64,000 nt of DNA from JAFGOG01 sp034429215 (GTDB lineage: Bacteria; Chloroflexota; Anaerolineae; JAAYZQ01), in assembly GCA_034429215.1 (NCBI GenBank), contig DAOUGI010000089.1:45789-109788 (forward strand), given 5' to 3'. The position numbers and the translations under genes were made by a program. Under the pieces are notes generated by a model. The model worked only from the letters and a program-made list of their open reading frames with translations, was not told where the DNA came from and searched no databases. Positions within the stretch are counted from its first letter, which is position 1; each line of letters starts with the position of its first letter. Shown piece by piece: positions 58,238 through 64,000 of this stretch.

Positions 58238-58981
58238 TTACAGTATCATATATCTCTTGTCATTCAGATAGAGTACGTGGACCGGCGTGCCGGGTTGCGG
58301 CAGCGGCTCGCCCTTCAGGTCCTTACGTAGCCGCGAGTCTTTGCCCTCGATCCACACCCAGGTCTGCGGCGAGCGAAAGCGGAACCCGGCATCGAGCACA
58401 AAATCGCCATCGCTGTCCAGGTGGCTCGAACAATGCACGATCTCGCCCGAGATCCGCTGCCCGCTCGATGCTAGCCTGCGCCGCTTGTGGACCTCACACG
58501 CCAATAGCCAGTAAATCGCGAATACGAGTCCGTTCCAGGCCAGACAAAAGCCGGTCAGGGTCAGCAGTCCGCCGATGCGGCCCGGCTCGATGGTGGCGAT
58601 GGTGGGGTTGCGCCGGGCATAGCGAACGGTCAGGGATTGGCCCTCTTCCGCCGAGTGGTACGTTGTCTTTGCTACGACCTCCTCGACTGCGTAGGGCCGG
58701 TCGTCGGCGACAAAACGGTAGGTGACATAGTAAGTGGTGCCCTCGTCCGATTCGAGCCGGCGGCCAACCACCTGGCCTTGGGTCTCGGCATGGTCAGTGC
58801 TGAGCATGGCAAAATGCAGCCATTGACGAGCTATGTCGCCGGCGATGAGCAGACCGGCCAGAACAAAGATGCTCATAAAGAGCAGGGTACAGCCCCGTCC
58901 CTCGATCGGCAGCCTGGAGCTGGCGCCTGTGGCAAACGCCCGGTTGTCCGGGTCGAGCAAAAAGAACTCGGGACTCTGCAC
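58238..58981 (-). CDS. DUF3592-type membrane protein
   Basis: 247 residues with two membrane segments (LLFMSIFVLAGLLIAGDIAR; IGGLLTLTGFCLAWNGLVFA) surrounding an extracytoplasmic strand-rich domain (HAETQGQVVGRRLESDEGTT; TYRFVADDRPYAVEEVVAKT; YARRNPTIATIEPG), the DUF3592 pattern. After the second span a charged domain follows (RISGEIVHCSSHLDSDGDFV). Function unknown. Confidence 0.8.
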   Translation of the reverse strand: MQSPEFFLLDPDNRAFATGASSRLPIEGRGCTLLFMSIFVLAGLLIAGDIARQWLHFAMLSTDHAETQGQVVGRRLESDEGTTYYVTYRFVADDRPYAVEEVVAKTTYHSAEEGQSLTVRYARRNPTIATIEPGRIGGLLTLTGFCLAWNGLVFAIYWLLACEVHKRRRLASSGQRISGEIVHCSSHLDSDGDFVLDAGFRFRSPQTWVWIEGKDSRLRKDLKGEPLPQPGTPVHVLYLNDKRYMIL

Positions 58982-58995
58982 TTGGCTTGGCTGAT

Positions 58996-59130
58996 TCAGA
59001 ATGTGGCGACGATCCGCTTGGCCCAGTCGGCGGCTCGCTCCAGCTCGCCTTCGAGCAGCGGGCCTTCGGTATCCGCCATGACCTTTTCCGTATTGCCATA
59101 TGCCGAATCGTACACAACCATTGCTTTCAT
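58996..59130 (-). pseudogene. Internally deleted flavodoxin
   Basis: Only 44 codons from a well-placed ATG with GAGGAGAGG upstream to the stop. The first 20 residues MKAMVVYDSAYGNTEKVMAD are the flavodoxin FMN-phosphate loop (V-V-YDS-GNTEK). The next 24, TEGPLLEGELERAADWAKRI and VATF, match the C-terminal helix of flavodoxin-like proteins of this type. About 100 middle residues are missing with the frame preserved. A functional flavodoxin is impossible; whether the short peptide is made is unknown. Confidence 0.75.
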
Positions 59131-59190
59131 TGCGAATCCTCTCCTCCTTTTAGCCGCTGTGGCCGTCGCCGGCCCAGGTCGTGACATATT

Positions 59191-59224
59191 CAACGGTCCC
59201 GGTCCAGGGAGGCCGGGACCGTTA
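59191..59224. terminator. Hairpin, probable terminator of the four-helix membrane protein gene
   Basis: AACGGTCCCGG and CCGGGACCGTT form an 11-bp perfect stem with a 10-base loop; a T run is missing on both sides, so termination would be weak. Confidence 0.5.
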
Positions 59225-59235
59225 TGTAGCCTCCC

Positions 59236-59607
59236 TCAGCGGCCCAGCAGCAGGTACAAGCTGGCGCCGGTGGCGAGTGCGGTCAGAACCGGCAGAATTT
59301 GGTGCACTCTGAAAACGGCACCCGGCCTCGGCTTGTCGGAGGCTAGGAAACCGCCCGAAGCAGCCATGGCGAGAAAGCATACCCCGGTGACCACGACGGC
59401 AATCCATTCCGCCGCGCTTAGTGGAACCTGCTGGTTTCGCTGGACTACCGTCACGAGGAGGTAGATTCCCGCCGCCAGCCCGATCAGCTTATGGACTGTG
59501 GAGATACCCACATTGAGAGGCCTTCCGACCCTGCTCAGCCAGATGCCGGAAAGGACGATCAGGACAAAAGACACACCCGTCACCAAGGTTCTTGTGACAG
59601 CGTTCAT
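59236..59607 (-). CDS. Four-helix membrane protein of unknown role
   Basis: 123 residues. Helices: VTGVSFVLIVLSGIWLSRVG, STVHKLIGLAAGIYLLVTVV, AEWIAVVVTGVCFLAMAASG, RVHQILPVLTALATGASLYL. Histidines in TVHKLIG and FRVHQILP lie at membrane edges, as in small cytochrome b-type proteins; haem binding is possible but unproven. No family recognised. Near the flavodoxin remnant. Confidence 0.6.
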   Translation of the reverse strand: MNAVTRTLVTGVSFVLIVLSGIWLSRVGRPLNVGISTVHKLIGLAAGIYLLVTVVQRNQQVPLSAAEWIAVVVTGVCFLAMAASGGFLASDKPRPGAVFRVHQILPVLTALATGASLYLLLGR

Positions 59608-59920
59608 GTCAACCCCTTCCTGCGGCCTCAGCTCCGCTTGCGCCGCCGGCCTGCTCCCCCGCCGCCGCCAAAGATGACAACCAGTCCCAGCAGGTAGCCA
59701 ACATTTCAGCCCTTCTTTGCATATTGGCGGTCACGCCGCCGTTGCCTATACGGCGGATTGCGCCCGGCGTTGTAAGTTTGACCGCGCCGCGCGGTCTAGT
59801 CGGATGCAAGCTATGGCTGCGCCGTGTGTTGGACTACCGGCGCCTGTGTCGCCGGGACCTGTGTCGGTTTTTATGATAGGAAGGCATCTAGCTCGTCAGA
59901 AAGAGCCAGTGGCCCGGCAG
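59608..59920. other. Gene-poor gap upstream of the four-helix membrane protein
   Basis: The 313 bp contain a 66-codon minus-strand frame (GAVKLTTPGAIRRIGNGG type, Ala/Gly-rich) without family resemblance and without a convincing start context, and GC-rich sequence near 59640-59680. I see no RNA gene, promoter or terminator that I can support. Confidence 0.5.
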
Positions 59921-60883
59921 TTATTCAGGTGGTTCGTACCCCAGACGGCGCAGCTCCCTTTCGTCCTTGCGCCACCCTCTCTTGACTTTGACCCACAGCT
60001 CCAGGTATACCTGTGTCCCCACCAGGTCCTCGATCTCGCGCCGGGCGGCCTGCCCGATCCGCTTGATCATCGCCCCTCCCTGGCCCAGGATGATCGCCTT
60101 CTGGGTGTCCCGCTCGACCAGGATGTTGGCGCTGATGTAGGTCATCTCCTCGTTCCGCTCCTTGAAATCCTGAACCACGACTGCCAATGCGTGAGGCACT
60201 TCCTGGCGCAGGTGGTGCAGCGCCTGCTCGCGGATCAACTCGGCGGCCATGAACCGCATCTGCTGGTCGGTCACTTCTTCGTCAGGGTAGTAGCGCGGGC
60301 CGAGCGGCAGATACTCGACGATGTCATCCAACAGCCGGTCCAGGTTGTCGCCCTTTAGCGCCGAGATCGGGATCACTTCGTCGAATCGGCCCAATGCCCG
60401 GTAGGCTTGGGCGTTGGCGGCTGCCTGCTCGGCAGCCAGCAGGTCGGTTTTGTTCAGCACCAGGAGCACCGGCGCCTTGCACTTGTGCAGCAGACCGGCA
60501 ATCTGCCGGTCCTCGTCGCCCGGCTGGTCCGACACGTCGGCCATGAATACCACCACGTCAGCATCGGGGATGGCGCTCACCGCCGTCTCGACCAGGTACT
60601 CGCCCAGCTTGTGCCGTGGCCGGTGGATGCCCGGCGTGTCGATCAAGATCACCTGCGCGTCGGCCAGATCTCCCCGCGCCCGATTGAGCGTTAGGATCCC
60701 CAGCAGCCGGTTGCGGGTCGTCTGTGGTTTTTCCGACACGATCGCCACCTTCTGGCCCAGGTAGGCGTTCAGCAGCGTCGACTTGCCGGCGTTCGGCTTG
60801 CCCACTATCGCCACGTAGCCGGATCGGTGATCGGGCGGCAGGTTTTCAGTTAGCATCATCTCATTCAAATCGTCCTCGTTCAT
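59921..60883 (-). CDS. era: GTPase Era
   Basis: 320 residues from MNEDDLNEMMLTENLPPDHR, with AGAGGAGAGG upstream. G1 GKPNAGKST, G3 DTPGIHRPRHKLGE and G4 NKTDLL; switch-like KPQTTRNRLLGILT is Era specific. The C-terminal KH domain is VERDTQKAIILGQGGAMIKR with GxxG. Binds 16S rRNA and helps 30S assembly. Confidence 0.96.
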   Translation of the reverse strand: MNEDDLNEMMLTENLPPDHRSGYVAIVGKPNAGKSTLLNAYLGQKVAIVSEKPQTTRNRLLGILTLNRARGDLADAQVILIDTPGIHRPRHKLGEYLVETAVSAIPDADVVVFMADVSDQPGDEDRQIAGLLHKCKAPVLLVLNKTDLLAAEQAAANAQAYRALGRFDEVIPISALKGDNLDRLLDDIVEYLPLGPRYYPDEEVTDQQMRFMAAELIREQALHHLRQEVPHALAVVVQDFKERNEEMTYISANILVERDTQKAIILGQGGAMIKRIGQAARREIEDLVGTQVYLELWVKVKRGWRKDERELRRLGYEPPE

Positions 60884-60927
60884 GCCCTCTCCTCTGCGCT
60901 CGTCCGCCGTGTCCTGCGCACGGCCGC

Positions 60928-61605
60928 TCATGCCTCGTTCACCTTGAACGGGTTAAAGTCCGTGTCCACGTCGTACACGTCCTCGTGCTCCACCCGCTTT
61001 AGAAAGCTTGCCACCCGGTAGGTGACCGGCGTCATGACCGCCTCTACGCCGACCTTGAACACGTAATTCGAGATGATGATGCTCCACAGCAGTGCTCCGG
61101 GCATCGTCCCGGCGAAAGCAATCATCACGAACAGCAGCGTGTCCACCCCCTCACCTATCAGCGTGCTGCCGATCGTTCGCGTCCACAACCACCTGCCGCC
61201 GGTCCAGATCTTCATCTTGGCCAGCGTGTACGAATTGCTAAACTCCCCGGCAAAGTAGGCGATCAACGAGCCCAGCACGATGCGCGGAGTCTGGCCCAAT
61301 ATGGCCTGGTAGGCTGCCTGGTTGTCCCAGCCCTCCGCCGGCGGCAGCGCGCCGACGACGGCCAGAACCGCGGCCATCAGCCCGGTACAAAGAAAGCCGG
61401 TCCAGATCACCCTGCGGCTGCGCCGGTAGCCGTACACCTCCGTCAAGATGTCGCCAAAGATATAGCTCACCGGAAACAGGATCGTCCCCCCGTCAAAGGT
61501 GAACGGCCCAAGTTTCATAATTTTGGTCGAGGCCACGTTGCTGATCAGCAGCACGGCCACGAACAGGGCCATGATCAGGTCGAAATATCGATACCTACGT
61601 TCCAC
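60928..61605 (-). CDS. yhhQ: Queuosine precursor transporter (YhhQ/VUT family)
   Basis: 225 residues, about six helices. Start is GTG overlapping the helicase stop by 11 bases. Family features: VLLISNVASTKIM, GTILFPVSYIFGDILTEVYG, YRRSRRVIWTGF and GSTLIGEGVDTLLFVMIAFA. Imports queuine/preQ precursors for tRNA modification. Confidence 0.93.
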   Translation of the reverse strand: MERRYRYFDLIMALFVAVLLISNVASTKIMKLGPFTFDGGTILFPVSYIFGDILTEVYGYRRSRRVIWTGFLCTGLMAAVLAVVGALPPAEGWDNQAAYQAILGQTPRIVLGSLIAYFAGEFSNSYTLAKMKIWTGGRWLWTRTIGSTLIGEGVDTLLFVMIAFAGTMPGALLWSIIISNYVFKVGVEAVMTPVTYRVASFLKRVEHEDVYDVDTDFNPFKVNEA

Positions 61606-63949
61606 TGTCCATTTTTTCCATCGGCGCCAGGCTAGCCATCAGCCGTTTCAGCCCTGCCCCGGCAAATGCCACCGTTACCTGCTCGTCGTCGCCGGATCGT
61701 TTGCTCTCGATCACGATCCCAACGCCAAACAGCTCGTGCCGCACCCGATCACCTGTCTGGTATTGCGCCGCTTTTTCCGGCGGTTTTTCCGTTGCCCTCC
61801 GCATCGCGCGATCCCCTTTTGAGATCGGCGGCGGCTCGCCCCACGACTCCCGGCGGTCGGCCGCCGGGGTGAATGCATGGCGCCCTCCAAAGCGACTGGT
61901 CTCTGACTCTAGCCGCATCTGGCGGCCCGCACCAGATGCATGCGACACAGGCGCCCGCTTCTCTTCGCGTCCCTTGATCAGCTTGATCGGGATGTCGGTC
62001 AGGAACCGCGACGGCTCACGCACTTCGTTCTCTCCGTATAGTGTCCGCCGGAAGGTATGGATCAGGTACAACAGCTCCTTGGCCCGTGTCACCCCCACGT
62101 AACACAGCCGCCGCTCCTCTTCCATCTGCTCCGGGTCCTCCATCGACCGGCTGTGCGGGAAAAGCTTTTCCTCCATCCCAACGATAAAAACCACCGGGAA
62201 CTCGAGCCCTTTGGCCGCGTGCAGCGTCAGCAGTGTCGGCGCGTCTACCCGCTCGTCCAGGTTGTCGATGTCTGACACCAATGCCACCTCCTCCAGAAAG
62301 GTGGTCAGCGCCGTCTCTGACGGCAGGTCGGCGTAATCTCGGGCCACGGTGCGCAGCTCCAGGATATTCTCCCAGCGTGTCTGACCTTCCTCTGTGCCGT
62401 CCCGGGAAAAAGCCGCATAACCGGTCCGTTCCAGCACCTGATCCAGGAACTCGAGCAGGCTCACCTGCTTCTGTAGACAGATTAGCCCTTCGATCAGCGC
62501 TCCAAATGCCAGCAGCATCCCTGTTGCCCGTTTGCTAAACGGCGCTTGTGCCTGCGCTCTGTTGCCGGGCTCCCTTGGGTTTTCTTGATTCCTCTTGCCC
62601 TGTGCCTCGGCAAGCACCTGCAGGGCGGCATAGACCGGCACCCCCATCTCCGCCGCCCAGGCCGCCAACTGGCTCACCGTCTGCTGACCGATGCCCCGCG
62701 GCGGCACGTTCAAGATCCGGGTCAACCCCATGCTATCGTACGGATTGTGCACCAGCCGCAGATAGGCCATGACATCCTTAATCTCGCGCCGCTCGTAAAA
62801 GCGGGTCGCCCCAACCAGCTTGTAGGGCATCCCCCGCCGCACGAGCGCATCTTCGAGCGGCCGCGACTGGGCGTTGGTCCGGTACATCACGGCGCAATCC
62901 CCCAGCCGCACCTGTCCACGCGCTGCCAGCCTCTGGATCTCGCTAACCACTAGGTCGCCCTCTTCCTGCTCGTCGTAGGCCTCGATCACCGCGATCTGCG
63001 GGCCGCCATCCTTGTCGGTGTACAGCCGCTTGGGGTGGCGGTGGATGTTGCGGGCGATGACCGCGTTCGCCACGTCCAGGATCGTCTGCGTCGACCGGTA
63101 ATTCTGTTCCAGCAGGATGACCCGCGCCTGCGGGTAATCCTCCCGGAAGCGGGCTACGTTGCGATAGTTTGCACCTCTGAAACCGTAAATCGATTGGTCT
63201 TCGTCTCCTACAACAAACAGGTTCGCCCGCTTGCCTGCCAGCAGCTTGACCAGCTCGTACTGGGCCATATTGGTGTCCTGCCACTCGTCAACCAGGATAA
63301 AGGGATAGCGCCGCTGGTAGCGGGCCATGGCGTCGCCGTCTCGCTGGAAGAGCTGCACCGTCTTCATCAGCAGGTCATCGAAATCGAGCGCATTGCTCTC
63401 GGCCAGCAGCGCCTGGTAGCGCTCGTACACCCGCCGCGCCATCTCTTCCCGGTAGGTTCCGGCCTGAACATCGGCAGGGAGGAGCAGCTCGTTCTTGGCT
63501 GCTGAGATTCGGTGGAGCATGGCCTGGGGCGTGTACAACTTTTCGTCCAGGTTCAGCGCCCGCAACGCCTGCCGCGCCAGGCCAAGCTGGTCGCTTGTAT
63601 CATAGATCACATACTGCGGTGAGATGCCCGCCGCTTCTGCCTCGCGGCGCAGAATGCGGGCGCAGATGGCATGGAATGTGCCGATCGTCAGCTCGTTCAG
63701 TTGGTCGCCCAGCAGCCGGTACAGCCGGTCCTTCATCTCTCGTGCCGCCTTGTTTGTAAAGGTCACGGCCATGATCTGCCGCGGCGGCACCCCGCGCTCT
63801 CGCACCAGGCAGGCAACGCGGTGGGTCAGCACCCGCGTCTTGCCGCTGCCAGGCCCGGCCAGTACCAGCACCGGTCCTTCCACTGCCTGCACCGCCTCTT
63901 GCTGGGCTGCATTCAGCCCAGCAAGGATGCTCATCGTCTTTTCTGTCAT
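61595..63949 (-). CDS. UvrD/PcrA-type DNA helicase
   Basis: 784 residues from MTEKTMSILAGLNAAQQEAV; GAGGGAAA upstream, promoter 17 bp away. Superfamily 1 motifs: I AGPGSGKT, Ia VTFTNKAAREM, II LVDEWQDTN, III VVGDEDQSIYGFRGA, IV LEQNYRST, V LLTLHAAKGLEFPVVFIVG, VI YVGVTRAKE. The C-terminal end (GDRVRHELFGVGIVIESKR) is the PcrA Tudor-like tail. Acts in repair and replication restart. Confidence 0.95.
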   Translation of the reverse strand: MTEKTMSILAGLNAAQQEAVQAVEGPVLVLAGPGSGKTRVLTHRVACLVRERGVPPRQIMAVTFTNKAAREMKDRLYRLLGDQLNELTIGTFHAICARILRREAEAAGISPQYVIYDTSDQLGLARQALRALNLDEKLYTPQAMLHRISAAKNELLLPADVQAGTYREEMARRVYERYQALLAESNALDFDDLLMKTVQLFQRDGDAMARYQRRYPFILVDEWQDTNMAQYELVKLLAGKRANLFVVGDEDQSIYGFRGANYRNVARFREDYPQARVILLEQNYRSTQTILDVANAVIARNIHRHPKRLYTDKDGGPQIAVIEAYDEQEEGDLVVSEIQRLAARGQVRLGDCAVMYRTNAQSRPLEDALVRRGMPYKLVGATRFYERREIKDVMAYLRLVHNPYDSMGLTRILNVPPRGIGQQTVSQLAAWAAEMGVPVYAALQVLAEAQGKRNQENPREPGNRAQAQAPFSKRATGMLLAFGALIEGLICLQKQVSLLEFLDQVLERTGYAAFSRDGTEEGQTRWENILELRTVARDYADLPSETALTTFLEEVALVSDIDNLDERVDAPTLLTLHAAKGLEFPVVFIVGMEEKLFPHSRSMEDPEQMEEERRLCYVGVTRAKELLYLIHTFRRTLYGENEVREPSRFLTDIPIKLIKGREEKRAPVSHASGAGRQMRLESETSRFGGRHAFTPAADRRESWGEPPPISKGDRAMRRATEKPPEKAAQYQTGDRVRHELFGVGIVIESKRSGDDEQVTVAFAGAGLKRLMASLAPMEKMDSGT

Positions 63950-63965
63950 TTTCCCTCGCCGCCCC

Positions 63966-63994
63966 ATTGTAGCATCAATGCTAGTTGACAGCAA
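63966..63994 (-). promoter_or_regulatory. Promoter of the helicase-yhhQ-era genes
   Basis: TTGCTG and TACAAT, 17 bp apart on the minus strand. The predicted transcript start is only about ten bases before the ATG, leaving a very short leader containing GAGGG. Confidence 0.6.
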
Positions 63995-64000
63995 CCAAAA

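Noticed and set aside
59609..59809. 66-codon minus-strand ORF upstream of the four-helix membrane protein
   Set aside because: Low-complexity Ala/Gly-rich composition and no ribosome binding site that I can support; described as gap instead.
1..64000. tRNA, rRNA, insertion sequences or prophage genes
   Set aside because: I searched the gaps by eye and saw no cloverleaf, CCA end, transposase or integrase; a dedicated scan could still find a small element.

Overview
The window looks like a chromosomal segment of a high-GC, non-photosynthetic Chloroflexota bacterium (Anaerolineae-like). This placement is inferred from a SARP/BTAD regulator fused to AAA and TPR domains, a secreted protein ending in a YLPL(A/V)VK-type tail, and general gene style. 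No rRNA or tRNA was seen. The dominant theme is molybdenum and tungsten cofactor (Moco/Tuco) biology.

Left end (1-9.4 kb): a secreted GVYG-repeat protein running off the left edge, a small conserved-looking protein, a secreted kelch-like protein, and a 1303-residue BTAD regulator, with a 72-bp intergenic repeat present twice. At 9.4-11.9 kb a minus-strand operon encodes a molybdopterin-binding MoeA/MogA-like protein, XdhC and a SufU/IscU-type scaffold. At 12.0 kb a Moco riboswitch with its own promoter and terminator precedes a small unknown ORF. At 12.7-15.2 kb lie modB, modA and a PadR regulator. The modA and padR promoters carry the same operator.

15.3-24.6 kb is one compact minus-strand operon. 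It encodes a Desulfovibrio Mop-like aldehyde oxidoreductase, a dicluster/pyridine-nucleotide oxidoreductase with CCG domains, a small redox protein, a methyltransferase (TrsM), a C-GCAxxG-C-C protein, a radical SAM protein (TrsS) and a CoA ligase. Its leader (24.7-25.1 kb) holds two tandem Moco-type riboswitches, each with a terminator, behind one promoter. An HtrA-type protease gene follows.

27.1-41.7 kb is the most unusual part. A fourth Moco riboswitch controls a plus-strand operon: an ECF S component (YkoE-like) carrying extracytoplasmic sulfite-oxidase-fold-like domains, a double EcfA ATPase, EcfT, a di-haem protein with the same domains, a nucleotide-pyrophosphatase-like protein, a lipoprotein with two such domains, and a tungstate transporter TupBCA whose binding protein is fused to two more copies. 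A second ECF set follows (TiaS-like protein, EcfAA, EcfT, another such domain, S component). My working hypothesis is a salvage system: extracellular molybdo/tungstopterin is captured, its dinucleotide cleaved, the pterin imported by ECF transporters and freed tungstate taken up by Tup.

41.8-64 kb is mostly ordinary: an M4 protease with its emfourin-like inhibitor, tryptophanase, a MoaD-like protein with an unknown partner, LPG-synthase-like membrane protein, SbcD-like nuclease, CPBP protease, PfkB kinase, DmpA/NylC-like peptidase, CoaBC, CoaX, an ABC-2 exporter, an SDR, several small membrane proteins, an internally deleted flavodoxin, Era, YhhQ and a UvrD/PcrA helicase.
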